A stretch of 64,000 nucleotides of DNA from positions 186,001-250,000 of the forward strand of contig SGBD01000001.1 of assembly GCA_004195035.1 (NCBI GenBank), written 5' to 3'. The DNA comes from Candidatus Acidulodesulfobacterium ferriphilum. GTDB taxonomy: Bacteria; SZUA-79; Acidulodesulfobacterales; Acidulodesulfobacteraceae. Both the position numbers and the translations under genes were made by a program. Shown in pieces: positions 26,986 to 36,955 of the stretch. Numbering within the stretch: the stretch's first letter is position 1; the number at the start of each line of letters is the position of its first letter. The notes below the pieces were generated by a model. It searched no databases. It had not been told where the DNA came from and saw only the letters and a program-made list of their open reading frames with translations.

Positions 26986-27672
26986 ATGTTTAATATGTTT
27001 AGAATATTACCATCCAAATTATTTATATTTAAGCAAATAACATTCGTCATTATATTTTTATTTCTCGGCTTGGCATTTTTAAATAATGCCGGTTCCAGAG
27101 CCTACGGTTTTTCCTATAAAAATTTTGTCAAAACGGTTAATAAATACCGGCAGGAAGGAAATCCAAACGCAAATGTTACGGTTATCCTGTATTCTGATTA
27201 CCAGTGCCCGTGGTGCAGAAAATTTGAAGAAAAAGACCTTCCATATATAATTAAGGACTATGTTAAAACAGGGAAAATCCTTATGGAATACAGAGACTTT
27301 CCGCTTACGCTGATTCATCCCTATGCTTTCAAGGCGGCAGAGTATGCGGACTGCGCGGCGACTCAGGGAAAATATTTGCAGATACGGAGTCTTTTATACC
27401 GCCGTCAAAATAATTGGAGCGCTGTAGGAGATTTATATTATTTCCTTAAAACCTATGCCAAAGGAACAATAAACCTTAAAAAATTGGAATCCTGCGTTAA
27501 AAGCGGTCTGCCTGAAAGACTTATAAAAAGCAATATGGCCGCAGGAACACGATTAAGGGTCACGGGGACGCCGACTCTTTTTATATACAGGGGGCTTATA
27601 CTTTATAAAAAACTCGTAGGATACCGTCCATATTCCCAGATAAACAAAATACTCCAAAACACCGTAAAGTAA
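26986..27672 (+). CDS. DsbA-family thiol-disulfide protein, exported
   Basis: A thioredoxin-fold protein of the DsbA/DsbG type acting outside the cytoplasm. After a short basic tail, residues about 17-36 form an uncleaved anchor or signal segment. The active site is SDYQCPWCRKF (CPWC near residue 75), and TGTPTLFI near residue 200 holds the cis-proline. The insertion between them is helical, as in DsbA. I start at ATG 26986; an upstream in-frame start at 26872 would lie inside the rubredoxin gene and only adds a shifted copy of it. Confidence 0.9.
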   Translation: MFNMFRILPSKLFIFKQITFVIIFLFLGLAFLNNAGSRAYGFSYKNFVKTVNKYRQEGNPNANVTVILYSDYQCPWCRKFEEKDLPYIIKDYVKTGKILMEYRDFPLTLIHPYAFKAAEYADCAATQGKYLQIRSLLYRRQNNWSAVGDLYYFLKTYAKGTINLKKLESCVKSGLPERLIKSNMAAGTRLRVTGTPTLFIYRGLILYKKLVGYRPYSQINKILQNTVK

Positions 27673-27681
27673 GATTTAAAT

Positions 27682-28497
27682 TTATATATTTCCCGTAATA
27701 TAAATATGTTTATCCCCGCTGTTATCGGGAATATTCTTGAAACCCTTTATAAATTTGGAAACTAGCATCTCCGTTTTAACAAGCGCCTCTTCTATTTTTA
27801 AACCTTTCGCAAGATATGCCGTTAAGGCTGCGGAAAAAGCGCACCCTGTGCCGTGAATTTTTTTATCTAATTCAATTCTTTCGCTTTCGTTAACAAAAAA
27901 GTGGTTTCCCGAATCCAGTATGATGTTGTATATTTTGCCTTTATTAAGATTTGCGTTAATATGCGACCCTTTTATTATAATGTTCTTAATCCCCGGCATA
28001 TTTTCTTTAATTCTTTTCGCCGCCTTTTTCATTCCGTTTAAATTATCAATCTTTTCTCCTGAAATCAATTCCGCCTCCATGATATTCGGAGTGATAACCG
28101 TTGCAAGTTTAAATAACGGCATTAAAAAATCGGGATAACTGCTATCCTTCATTATAAGCCTTTTATTAGAGGTTGAAATATGCACGGGATCTATTACGAC
28201 AATCTTGACCGTATATTTATTCAGGTATTTGCTTAATGTCAAGCTTTGCTCTTCACAGGCTATAAGCCCTGTTTTGACGGCATCAACTTTGAAATAATCA
28301 AAAACGGCCTTAAGCTCCATATCGAAAAAACCTTCCGAAACCGGCATTATCCCGTAGATGTTATCGGGATTTTGCGCCGTCATAGCGGTTATTGCCGACA
28401 GCCCAAATATTTTAAGCCTTGAAAATATTTTGGCATCCGATGTTATTCCAGCCCCGCCCGAACCGTCAAAACCCGCTACCGATAAAGCCTTTATCAT
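27682..28497 (-). CDS. thiD: Hydroxymethylpyrimidine/phosphomethylpyrimidine kinase
   Basis: ThiD phosphorylates HMP and HMP-P for thiamine synthesis. The 271-residue protein begins with the family's ALSVAGFDGSGGAGITSDAK (usual form AGSDPSGGAGIQADLK), then AITAMTAQN, VITPNIMEAELISGE near residue 138 and HGTGCAFSAALTAYLAKG near 225 with the ribokinase-type anion hole. thiC and thiE lie 15 kb away in the same window. Confidence 0.93.
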   Translation of the reverse strand: MIKALSVAGFDGSGGAGITSDAKIFSRLKIFGLSAITAMTAQNPDNIYGIMPVSEGFFDMELKAVFDYFKVDAVKTGLIACEEQSLTLSKYLNKYTVKIVVIDPVHISTSNKRLIMKDSSYPDFLMPLFKLATVITPNIMEAELISGEKIDNLNGMKKAAKRIKENMPGIKNIIIKGSHINANLNKGKIYNIILDSGNHFFVNESERIELDKKIHGTGCAFSAALTAYLAKGLKIEEALVKTEMLVSKFIKGFKNIPDNSGDKHIYITGNI

Positions 28498-28541
28498 TTT
28501 TTCACCTTTTCACCGACCAGACCCATAATTAAAAATTCCTC

Positions 28542-30311
28542 TCATCTTAACTTAAGCTTGTAATCCCTTATGTCTTTAAAAATATTCATTACTTCGCTTG
28601 CGCTTCTTGTATTTAAAATATCCGCCTTTTTTGCCCAACCCTTTCTGGCGGCATTTACCCCGTAACCGGCAAAATAAATGCTTGAAACATTGTGGGCGTC
28701 TGGATTTATCGCGATTAGCACCGATTTTGAAACTGCCTCTTTAATGTGTCTCCAATCGATGTCAAGCCGCTTTGGATTGGCGTTTAACTCGATAATAGTT
28801 CTATATTTTGAGGCGTAATCCAATACTTTTGAAACATTCACGGCATACCCTTTTCTTTCCAAAAGCAGCCTCCCCGTTAAGTGCCCTATCATGGTAGTAT
28901 ATGGATTCTTAACCGCATTTATGATTCTTTCCGTCATCTGGGCTTCGGGCATATTAAATTTAGAGTGAACCGACGCTATGACGAAATCAAGCATGGAAAG
29001 CGTTTCGTCATCGTAATCCAGACCGCCGTCCGCCAGTATGTCGGATTCTATTCCCTTGAAAATTTTAATTTTGCCCTTATATTTATCATTTAGCCTGTCT
29101 ATATACTCAATTTGGGATCCTAAATTCGACCTGTCAAGCCCGTTGGCGTAATGCGCCGAAACCGAATGATCCGAAATTCCGACATATTTATAGCCGTTTT
29201 TCAAGGAAGCTTTTACCATATCCTCTAAGCTGTCTTTTCCATCAGTATATGTGGTATGAACATGAAAAATACCCTGCAAATCCTTTTCTTCGACAAGTTC
29301 GGGGATGCCGCGGCTCAAGGCGGCATCAATCTCGCCCGTGCCTTCTCTTAATTCGGGTGGAATAAACTGCATTCCAAACACATTATAAAATTCGATTTCA
29401 TTTGCAACCTTAACTTTATTGGAGGCATTGTCAATGCCTCTATCTCTAAATATTCCGTATTCGTTTATTTTATAGCCGTCTTTTTTTACCAATGTCCTTA
29501 GCTCCTCATTGTGAAGCTTGGAGCCGGTAAAGTGGTGAAGGGCATACACGAAATCCTCGTCTTGAACTATACGCAAATCGACATGGATGCCGCTTTTTAA
29601 AATAACGCTGATTTTGGTTTCTCCCGTGGATTCAATCCTTAAAACCTTATCGTAATTTACAAATCTTTCCGTAAAGACTTGTTTGTCTTTTTCCTTGACC
29701 GAAGCAACAATATCTATATCCCCCACCGTTTCCATCTTCCTTCTCAATGAACCGGCTATCGCAATAACACCTGCAAGTTTATAAGGCGTATTTTTCAAAT
29801 AATCTACAAAGGCCGAAGCCTCTTCCTGAGCAAAAACATATAAAAATCTCTGGCTGAATGTCCTGTATTCTTCAATAGATTCCTTTAAATTTTCTATCGT
29901 TTTTTCGCCAAAACCATGCATTTTTGTCAGTTTATTCGATAAAATCGCGTTATAAAGGCCGTCTATACTCTTTATATGGAAATTTTCATATAGCATATTT
30001 GCCTTTTTTGGCCCCAATCCTCTTAGCTTAATTAACTCTAATACTCCCTGAGGGATTGAACCTGCAAGCTCGTCATAATAGGCAAGATGTCCTGTTTTTA
30101 TAAGCTCCTTTATTTTTAAAGAAAGATCCTTCCCAATTCCCGGAATATTAATTAAACCGTTTTCTCCTGCTATATCCGAGAGGCTTTCGCCCAGCTGATT
30201 AATAACGCGCGACGCATTTAAATAAGCGCGTATCTTGAAAGGATTTTCCCCCTTTATTTCGAGAATCTCGGCAATTTGCTCGAAAACCCTTGCAATTTCA
30301 CTATTTGTCAT
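28542..30311 (-). CDS. polX: DNA polymerase/3'-5' exonuclease PolX
   Basis: Family X polymerase for base-excision and gap repair. Residues 1-70 are the beta-polymerase N-terminal domain, followed by helix-hairpin-helix units (IPGIGKDLSLKIKEL near 53; LRGLGPKKANMLY near 95; MHGFGEKTIENL near 130). The palm has AGSLRRKMETVGDIDIVAS near 183 with catalytic aspartates. The C-terminal third is a PHP nuclease domain beginning FHVHTTYTDGKD near 345, with GISDHS, KGIESDI and INPDAH. The length (589) is typical. Confidence 0.95.
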   Translation of the reverse strand: MTNSEIARVFEQIAEILEIKGENPFKIRAYLNASRVINQLGESLSDIAGENGLINIPGIGKDLSLKIKELIKTGHLAYYDELAGSIPQGVLELIKLRGLGPKKANMLYENFHIKSIDGLYNAILSNKLTKMHGFGEKTIENLKESIEEYRTFSQRFLYVFAQEEASAFVDYLKNTPYKLAGVIAIAGSLRRKMETVGDIDIVASVKEKDKQVFTERFVNYDKVLRIESTGETKISVILKSGIHVDLRIVQDEDFVYALHHFTGSKLHNEELRTLVKKDGYKINEYGIFRDRGIDNASNKVKVANEIEFYNVFGMQFIPPELREGTGEIDAALSRGIPELVEEKDLQGIFHVHTTYTDGKDSLEDMVKASLKNGYKYVGISDHSVSAHYANGLDRSNLGSQIEYIDRLNDKYKGKIKIFKGIESDILADGGLDYDDETLSMLDFVIASVHSKFNMPEAQMTERIINAVKNPYTTMIGHLTGRLLLERKGYAVNVSKVLDYASKYRTIIELNANPKRLDIDWRHIKEAVSKSVLIAINPDAHNVSSIYFAGYGVNAARKGWAKKADILNTRSASEVMNIFKDIRDYKLKLR

Positions 30312-30449
30312 AATATTCTAATTTTGACGGCATCTTTTTTGATGACATTTTTAATAACATTGTAAAATTTATTGTTATAATATATAATAAAAGGGTAAAA
30401 AGAAGCAAATAAATATATATTCTAATAACTATATAATATAAACTAATCT

Positions 30450-30770
30450 ATGGGGCTTTTATATAATTTTATTCAATTTATTTTCAGCGCTTTAAATTTT
30501 ATTCTCTGGGCTTATATGTGGATAATTATAATAAAAGCCCTGCTTTCCTGGGTCAATCCCGATCCGTATAATCCCATAGTCCGGTTTATAAATGATATTA
30601 CGGAGCCGGTTTTAGAAAAAGTAAGAATAATATTGCCGCTGGGAAATGTTATGGCTTTTGATTTATCTCCGATTATAGTAATTTTAATAATATATTTTAT
30701 TCAATATATTTTACGGTATGTCGAATATTATTATGTATTGCCTTTAATGTTCACTAATTATTTACGCTGA
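30450..30770 (+). CDS. YggT-family membrane protein
   Basis: A 106-residue inner-membrane protein with two or three hydrophobic helices and the YggT pattern ALLSWVNPDPYNPIVRFINDITEPVLEKVR near residue 32. The exact function is uncertain; the family has been linked to osmotic stress and, in Gram-positives, to cell division clusters. The divIVA gene 98 bases downstream matches that common YggT-DivIVA neighbourhood. Confidence 0.9.
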   Translation: MGLLYNFIQFIFSALNFILWAYMWIIIIKALLSWVNPDPYNPIVRFINDITEPVLEKVRIILPLGNVMAFDLSPIIVILIIYFIQYILRYVEYYYVLPLMFTNYLR

Positions 30771-30868
30771 CATTAATTAAGTTATGTTATATTATAATTA
30801 ACTGGCCGCGCAGTGAAATTTAATTTATTAATTTGTCCAACTAAATTTAAAAAACAGGGGGGAGCGGC

Positions 30869-31624
30869 ATGGAACTTTCTCCATTAGAAATTAGGTCACA
30901 AAAGTTTTCGAAAAAGATTAAAGGATATGATGTAACCGAGGTCGAAAATTTTCTTGACATCGTATCGAAAGACTTGGAAAAGCTTTACGGAGAATACTAC
31001 AACTTAAAAGAAGAACTTGTTAAGAAGAACCAGGAGATTGCGGATTATAAGGAAAAAGACAAGTCCATAAGCGAGGCAATTCTCATGGTCCAATCCGTTT
31101 CAGGTGACATAAAAAAAGCGGCAATTTCCGAAGCAGAAAGCATTAAAAATAATGCGCTTATCGATGCAAAAAAAATAATAGGCGGCGCCAATGCGAAATA
31201 CATTGAAATAGTAAATAATATTAATGATTTATTAAACAAAAGACTTATAATAATCAGCTCTATAAAAAATCTGCTTTCTACAAATATTAATCTAATCGAA
31301 CAGGAAGCAAGAAGAAAAGTCGAAATTTCTTTTATTCCAGAGCAAGTAAAATTTGAAAATGCGGGTAATAACGGAAACACTAATGAAAATGAAAACACTT
31401 TAAAAGAACCTGCTGAGCCTGCTGAACCGGAACCTGTTCTTGTCCGGGAAGACAAACAAATAGAAAAGCAAATACGGGAAGATGTGGAGCAGGAAGACAA
31501 CGAACTTTTCGAAAGCAATAACGAGCCGCCTAAAAATAAAGAACCTGAAGAAAAAGACGAAAGAAAAGATTTGGAAAAAGATTTAGACGAGTTATTGAAA
31601 GGCGTAAACAAATTTTCCCTTTAA
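30869..31624 (+). CDS. DivIVA-domain protein
   Basis: The N-terminus, PLEIRSQKFSKKIKGYDVTEVENFLD, is the conserved DivIVA membrane-curvature-binding domain, followed by a long coiled coil (about residues 35-165). The tail (about 170-251) is very acidic and Pro/Glu-rich, ending DELLKGVNKFSL. DivIVA proteins mark poles and division sites. It has a good GGGGGAG ribosome-binding site. The length is 251. Confidence 0.9.
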   Translation: MELSPLEIRSQKFSKKIKGYDVTEVENFLDIVSKDLEKLYGEYYNLKEELVKKNQEIADYKEKDKSISEAILMVQSVSGDIKKAAISEAESIKNNALIDAKKIIGGANAKYIEIVNNINDLLNKRLIIISSIKNLLSTNINLIEQEARRKVEISFIPEQVKFENAGNNGNTNENENTLKEPAEPAEPEPVLVREDKQIEKQIREDVEQEDNELFESNNEPPKNKEPEEKDERKDLEKDLDELLKGVNKFSL

Positions 31625-31685
31625 AGCGAAAAAGGTTCAAGCCGCCCGCAGCCGTATATATTTTTTCGTTATATTAATCTTGCAT

Positions 31686-33014
31686 TTATAGCCAGTTATG
31701 CGGCAAAACGGTTATTATACCGAGAATAACCATTGCCGCGCTTAAAAGTCCTACTCCCGCAAGCGCCGGTTTGGAATAAGCATAATCTCCGAGAATTTTT
31801 TTATTTCCGGCAAGCGCTATTAAAAAACCTAAAACAACGGGAAGAATGAATCCGTTAAATGCTTCCACATCCACCATTATAGTGACAAGCGGAAGGCCCG
31901 GAATAAGAACAAGCATAGCCGAAATAAAAATTAACGCGACATATACGAAGTAAAAGATTTTTGCCTCGCTAAATTTATGATTCAGGCTGTGTTTGTACCC
32001 CCATGTCTCGCCTGCCGCCCATGTAAAAGCCATAGAAACCACAAAGGCGGCAAGCAGGCTTGAACTGTAAAGCCCTATTGCAAAAAGAAGCCCTGCATAT
32101 TTCCCCGCCAAAGGTATTAAAGATGTTCCGATTGCTTGTGCCGTTGAGGGTTTAATGCCTGCCTTAAACAATGTAGCTGCGGTCATAACTATTACCGCAA
32201 TCATAAGAATCTGCGTTGCTATACTGCCAATCAAAGTGTCCGTTTCGGCCAGCTTGACATCTTTTTTGCATAAATTTTTATCGACCGTCGCGCTTTGCTG
32301 ATAATAAATCATCCACGGCATTATGACGGCGCCTGCATTTGCGGCTATGAGCCAGATATAATCTTTATTATGTAACGGCTGCTTTGCAAATAAACCGTTA
32401 AAAATTATTTCATGGATATCGGGGTGGGCAAAAATTGCAGCAGGTATAAATACGAATCCGGATAAAGAAAAAATAAGAGCTATATTCTCGGCTTTTTTAT
32501 AACTTCCGGTAAAAACCACGAAAAGCAGTATTAAAAAACTAATTCCAACCGTATAAACCTTTGGTATTCCAAATATTTCCCCGCTTGCGGCAATTCCCGA
32601 AAACTCGGTTATCAACGCGGAAAAAACGACAAGAAAAAGTGTTATTGTGGCAAACATAGCCCACTTTTCACCGTAAAATTCTCTTATAAGTTCTCCATGC
32701 CCCTTTCTGGTAACACAGCCAAGCCTCGAGGTCATGGATTGAACAAGATAAAGTATAGGAATTAAAAGGATTTGAAGCGGTATTAGTTTATATCCCCAGT
32801 TAGCCCCTGAAACACCCGCCGTTGTGATAGAGCCTGCATCCATATCCGCTATCATAACAATAAATCCCGGTCCTAAAACCTTAAAAAAATGGAGTGTCCT
32901 GTAAAAAATTCTTTTATATCTATATCTATGCCTTTTTCTGCTTCTTTCTCCCCCGCCCTCTTTTTCCGTTATATTTTCTTTAACGCCGTTATCTTTTGTC
33001 ACCCTGTTGTTCAT
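31686..33014 (-). CDS. NRAMP-family divalent metal transporter, divergent
   Basis: A 442-residue SLC11/NRAMP protein with about eleven hydrophobic segments. The first helix, GPGFIVMIADMDAGSITT (residues about 49-66), aligns with the canonical DPGN metal-binding turn but reads DAGS: the Asp is kept, the Pro and Asn are lost. In helix 6 the metal-binding Met is kept but the usual MPH reads MPW (AVIMPWMIYYQ). Canonical MntH should therefore not be assumed; the substrate could be another divalent ion such as Mg2+. A 10-bp hairpin lies 19 bases upstream of its start. Confidence 0.88.
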   Translation of the reverse strand: MNNRVTKDNGVKENITEKEGGGERSRKRHRYRYKRIFYRTLHFFKVLGPGFIVMIADMDAGSITTAGVSGANWGYKLIPLQILLIPILYLVQSMTSRLGCVTRKGHGELIREFYGEKWAMFATITLFLVVFSALITEFSGIAASGEIFGIPKVYTVGISFLILLFVVFTGSYKKAENIALIFSLSGFVFIPAAIFAHPDIHEIIFNGLFAKQPLHNKDYIWLIAANAGAVIMPWMIYYQQSATVDKNLCKKDVKLAETDTLIGSIATQILMIAVIVMTAATLFKAGIKPSTAQAIGTSLIPLAGKYAGLLFAIGLYSSSLLAAFVVSMAFTWAAGETWGYKHSLNHKFSEAKIFYFVYVALIFISAMLVLIPGLPLVTIMVDVEAFNGFILPVVLGFLIALAGNKKILGDYAYSKPALAGVGLLSAAMVILGIITVLPHNWL

Positions 33015-33033
33015 TGAATTAGAAACTCCTTCT

Positions 33034-33056
33034 AAAATTTTCCGAAGGAAAATTTT
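33034..33056. promoter_or_regulatory. Perfect 10-bp hairpin in 5' leader of the NRAMP-type gene
   Basis: AAAATTTTCC (33034-33043) and GGAAAATTTT (33047-33056) flank a 3-base loop. On the - strand it sits just before the AAGGAG ribosome-binding site of the transporter gene. It could be an operator or a leader hairpin; no known metal-riboswitch consensus was recognised. Confidence 0.4.
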
Positions 33057-33288
33057 CTTTATTGGAATATGTCATAACGGATAAAATACATTACTAAAAT
33101 TGTAATGTATTTTCCCTTTTAAGTATTATATAATTATTTTTATTTGTCAAGGAAAAAAAATTTAATATAATTTGGTAAATTTTTTTATTTGTGATATACT
33201 TTTATTGTAAATATTGATTTCACCATAGCACCGCATATAATATAATATAATTTTAAAGGCTTAATAAGATTTAACCTAAACATTAAAA

Positions 33289-34716
33289 ATGAAAATACTG
33301 CTTATTCAACCGGATAATAAAAACACTATCGGACTTAACAATGTCGCTTTAATCGAGCCGACGGGCCTTGAAGCGATTGCCGGAAGCTTTTTGAAAGACG
33401 GTCATAATGTTCATATAGTGGATTTAAGGGCCGTAAATAATAACGCCGATAAGTATTTAGAAGATGCGATAAAAGAATTCAAACCAGATGTTTTTGGCTT
33501 TTCATGCTCATTTACCCCTGATGTTTATAGAACGATAGAACTTGCAAAAAGGGTAAAAAACGATTATGGGGCAAGGTTTGTTTTTATCGGCGGACATCAT
33601 GTTTCCGTTTATCCTGTGGATTTTAATATAAAAGAAATCGATGCAATAGTTATAGGGGAGGGTGAGCAAACTGCCGTCGAACTCGTAAGGGCTTTTTCCT
33701 CAAATACTCCATTATCTTTGATTAAAGGCATCATTTACAATGAGAACGGCAGTCAAATAAAGACCGAGCCCCGCGAATTAATTAAGAACATAAACGAGCT
33801 TCCGTTTTTTGCAAGGAATCTTACCCGTGAATATAGAAAAAATTACTATCTCGGTATAAGAACATCGTTAGCCTGCCTTGAAACCGCAAGGGGCTGTCCC
33901 TTCAAATGCGATTTTTGCAGCGTCTGGAATTTTTACAGGGGTTCTTACAGGTCTAAGTCTCCCGAACGGGTTGTTGCTGAACTCAAAGAAATTAAAGACG
34001 ATTATATTTTAGTCACAGACGATAACTTTTTTAGCGATGTTAAAAGGGCTAAAAGAATAGGCGAGCTTCTAAAAAAGGAAAAAATTCATAAATTATACAC
34101 AATTCAAGCGCGAAGCGATACTATCGTTAAACACCCCGAACTCATTTCTCAGTGGAAAGAATTGGGGCTTTCCAACATTTTCATAGGTTTTGAAAGCGTC
34201 GATGACGAAAAGCTTAACAGCATTAACAAAAGCAACTCTTCTCTTAATAATGAAAAAGCTTATTACATCGCCAAAGAGCATGATGTAGCCGTCACGGCTT
34301 CATTTATAGTTTCCCCCGACTTTACAAATTTAGATTTCAAAAAATTAATCGATTTTGTAAAAAGGCTTAAGATAAGCGTTCCCGCTTTTTCGGTTCTCAC
34401 GCCTCTTCCCGGAACCAAGCTGTATGATAAACTTAAGGAAAAGTTGACAATGCTCGATTATAATTATTTTGATCTTTTTCATCCCGTTTTAGACACTTAT
34501 TTATCTAAAGCCGAATTCTTTAAAGAATTTTCAAATCTTTACAAGGCTTCATATAAGTCCTTGAATTTAAGGGCTAACGATGTCTTATTCGTTATAAAAT
34601 ATCTCATAACGGGCAAGATGCCTTTGAATCATATGTTTAAACTAAAAAAGTCCATGAAATTACTATCGACTCCATCCACATATGAAAAATGTTTGCTTGC
34701 GAATAACGCAAGTTAG
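33289..34716 (+). CDS. B12-binding radical SAM protein, HpnR-like
   Basis: The first about 140 residues form a cobalamin-binding Rossmann domain (FGFSCSFTPDVYRTIELAKR, FIGGHHVSVYP, IVIGEGE). The radical SAM core starts at CPFKCDFCSVWNFY near residue 203, supplying the three cluster cysteines. Features such as VTDDNFFSDVKRA, IFIGFES and ASFIVSPDFTNLDF recall the hopanoid C-3 methylase HpnR group of class B radical SAM methylases, as I remember it. That assignment is tentative; a different lipid or metabolite methylase is possible. No hopanoid genes lie nearby. Confidence 0.82.
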   Translation: MKILLIQPDNKNTIGLNNVALIEPTGLEAIAGSFLKDGHNVHIVDLRAVNNNADKYLEDAIKEFKPDVFGFSCSFTPDVYRTIELAKRVKNDYGARFVFIGGHHVSVYPVDFNIKEIDAIVIGEGEQTAVELVRAFSSNTPLSLIKGIIYNENGSQIKTEPRELIKNINELPFFARNLTREYRKNYYLGIRTSLACLETARGCPFKCDFCSVWNFYRGSYRSKSPERVVAELKEIKDDYILVTDDNFFSDVKRAKRIGELLKKEKIHKLYTIQARSDTIVKHPELISQWKELGLSNIFIGFESVDDEKLNSINKSNSSLNNEKAYYIAKEHDVAVTASFIVSPDFTNLDFKKLIDFVKRLKISVPAFSVLTPLPGTKLYDKLKEKLTMLDYNYFDLFHPVLDTYLSKAEFFKEFSNLYKASYKSLNLRANDVLFVIKYLITGKMPLNHMFKLKKSMKLLSTPSTYEKCLLANNAS

Positions 34717-34849
34717 TCTAAAGCCCCTCATTAAAACTTTTAAAGACGCCGCTTTATAAATTATTGCAAAATTAATTATTGCAAAATTATTTTTCAAATA
34801 TTATAATAGTTTCTTTAAATATTTGCTTACTTTTAAGGAGGATTTTATA

Positions 34850-35215
34850 TTGAAGAAGAAAAATTTTTTAAAGGAAATCGAACATCAGTTTCCCAAAAAA
34901 TATGAAACCGTCGTTATTCTTAATCCCGATATGGAAGAACTAAAATTCAACCAGTTTTTGGATAAGGTTAAGGAAATAATGTCGAAAAACGGCGCCGAAT
35001 TTTTAGATTTTAACGATTGGGGAATCAGAAAGCTTTCATACGACATTAAGAATTTTAATAGAGGAAAATTCGCGGTGATACATTTTTCGGCTAAGGGCTC
35101 CTTTATTCAGGAACTTGAAAGAAACTTAAAGATTATAGAAGACTGCATTAGATTTCAAACCGTCTTATATACAAAAAACCTTGAAACCGTTAAGGAGGAA
35201 GTGGTAAATGAATAG
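34850..35215 (+). CDS. rpsF: 30S ribosomal protein S6
   Basis: S6 binds with S18 to the platform of the small subunit. The start is TTG at 34850, preceded by AAGGAGG at 34835-34841; an earlier TTG at 34823 would lie ahead of that site. The 121-residue protein has [19 protein letters not shown]-like [18 protein letters not shown] and IRFQTVLY. It overlaps rpsR by 8 bases, opening the rpsF-rpsR-DUF2232-rplI-dnaB operon. Confidence 0.95.
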   Translation: MKKKNFLKEIEHQFPKKYETVVILNPDMEELKFNQFLDKVKEIMSKNGAEFLDFNDWGIRKLSYDIKNFNRGKFAVIHFSAKGSFIQELERNLKIIEDCIRFQTVLYTKNLETVKEEVVNE

Positions 35216-35483
35216 GTCGCCTCGCAAAACTACAAAACCGGCAGGGACACATTTTATGCGCAGAACATACATGAGAAAAAAAGTGTGCAGATTTTGCGCC
35301 GATAGAAATTTAAAAATCGATTATAAGGATTCCAAGCTTTTGAGAAATTTTGTTACCGAAAGAGGAAAGATAATGCCCAGAAGGATCACGGGCAATTGCG
35401 CTTATCACCAGAGAAGAGTCGCAAAAGCGGTCAAAATGTCTAGAATTGTTTCTATAATGCCATATACATCTATTAATGTTTAA
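35208..35483 (+). CDS. rpsR: 30S ribosomal protein S18
   Basis: A small basic ribosomal protein. [33 protein letters not shown] is the family core, with [21 protein letters not shown] behind it. The KVCRFC motif resembles the zinc-type S18. The start overlaps rpsF, with GGAGG inside the rpsF 3' end. The 91-residue length is normal. Confidence 0.97.
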   Translation: MNRSPRKTTKPAGTHFMRRTYMRKKVCRFCADRNLKIDYKDSKLLRNFVTERGKIMPRRITGNCAYHQRRVAKAVKMSRIVSIMPYTSINV

Positions 35484-36498
35484 GATTAAAACCTTTTTTT
35501 CAGGTTTATTATTATCGTTTTTACTTTTTTTATTTTTAATGGACTCGATATATTCCGGGGGTTATGCTATTATAAATCCCTTTTTGTATCTATATTTCAG
35601 CATTACCTTAATATTGCTGTTTAGAATTATCGGTGCTAAATCGATTATACCGATATCTATCGCGGCACTTTTTGCCGTTATATTTTTATCTTTCACTCAA
35701 AATAGCGGTAAATTGCCGGGTTATTTCGGCCATAGTTTTGAAAACGGCCTGTTTATATTGGCATTAATAATTCAACTATTAGTATTTGTTCTAATACCGT
35801 ACATTTTTTCTATTTTAATTTCAAAAAAAATTAGTCTGGCGAAATCGATTTATTATCCTGTATCAACCGTATTCTTTATAATTTTTGCTATTGCGGTTGG
35901 CTACTTATATTATAATAAAATCGATATCCATTCTTTATTAAACTTTTATTCCAATACTATATTAAAAAATATGATGGGCGTTTATAAGCAAATAGGCATT
36001 ACATACCTTACCACTGCAAAAATGCGGCCGATAATTTCAAAATTGCTTACGGATGTGCTGCTGCTCCTCCCGTCTATAGCTGTAACGCTTTCATGGATGG
36101 GGCTCTGGTTCAGCTTTATAATACTCAGAAAATTTTCTAAGAGAAAACCCTCGGATTTTTTTAAAAATAATGAAAACTTATCCTTATGGAAATCGTCCGA
36201 TTTTTTTATATTGTTTTTATTATCCGGCTTTATAATTGCAATATTTGCGAGCGGCATATATAAATTTATAGGATACAATATAATTTTTCTGGCGTCGTCC
36301 GTTTATTTAGTTCAGGGATTAACGATAATATCTTTCTTTTTTAACAAGTTAAATTTAAATTTATTTTTAAAAACATTGACTTACATCTTAATTATTTTAT
36401 TTAATAATCCGCTGGTAATTTTCGTTATTTTTATGGGGATATTCGATATATGGTTTAATTTTAGAAAAATTGAATTAAATAAAGGGGGTTCTAACTGA
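35476..36498 (+). CDS. DUF2232-family membrane protein
   Basis: A 340-residue polytopic protein with about eight hydrophobic segments, lying between rpsR and rplI with an 8-base overlap into rpsR. Proteins of this size and position are the YybS/DUF2232 group, of unknown function and common in deltaproteobacterial and Gram-positive S18-L9 clusters. Assignment rests mainly on context and membrane topology. Confidence 0.78.
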   Translation: MFKIKTFFSGLLLSFLLFLFLMDSIYSGGYAIINPFLYLYFSITLILLFRIIGAKSIIPISIAALFAVIFLSFTQNSGKLPGYFGHSFENGLFILALIIQLLVFVLIPYIFSILISKKISLAKSIYYPVSTVFFIIFAIAVGYLYYNKIDIHSLLNFYSNTILKNMMGVYKQIGITYLTTAKMRPIISKLLTDVLLLLPSIAVTLSWMGLWFSFIILRKFSKRKPSDFFKNNENLSLWKSSDFFILFLLSGFIIAIFASGIYKFIGYNIIFLASSVYLVQGLTIISFFFNKLNLNLFLKTLTYILIILFNNPLVIFVIFMGIFDIWFNFRKIELNKGGSN

Positions 36499-36501
36499 GA
36501 T

Positions 36502-36945
36502 ATGAAGGTAATACTCAAAGAAGATATTCAGGATTTAGGCACAATGGGTGATATGGTAAATGTTGCGGATGGGTATGGAAGAAATTTTTTATTACCCAAA
36601 AAACTTGCCATTCCCGCCACCAAAGTTAACATTAAAACAGTGGAACATGAAAAAAGGCTTATTAACAAAAGAAAGGGAAAAATCCTTAGCGAGGTTACGG
36701 ATATTAAAAATAATCTTGAAAAAGCGGAGATTAATATCGCCGCCAAGGTAGGGGAGAACGATAAGATGTTCGGCTCTATAACCTCTATGGATATAGAAGA
36801 TAAACTTAAACGACTCGGCTTTAATATCGATAGAAAATCTATTATGCTGGACAGTCCCATAAAAGATTTGGGTATTCAAACCGTTAAGATTAAGCTCCAT
36901 CCTGAAATCATAGCCGAAATTAAAGTCGATGTGGTTCCAGAGTAA
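36502..36945 (+). CDS. rplI: 50S ribosomal protein L9
   Basis: L9 binds 23S rRNA with its N-domain and has a long connecting helix. Residues 1-50 match the signature MKVILKEDIQDLGTMGDMVNV and DGYGRNFLLPKKLA; the helix follows, then the C-domain (FGSITSMDIEDKLK). The length of 147 is normal. It begins 3 bases after the DUF2232 gene; dnaB follows after 10 bases. Confidence 0.97.
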   Translation: MKVILKEDIQDLGTMGDMVNVADGYGRNFLLPKKLAIPATKVNIKTVEHEKRLINKRKGKILSEVTDIKNNLEKAEINIAAKVGENDKMFGSITSMDIEDKLKRLGFNIDRKSIMLDSPIKDLGIQTVKIKLHPEIIAEIKVDVVPE

Positions 36946-36955
36946 AGTCTGAAAT

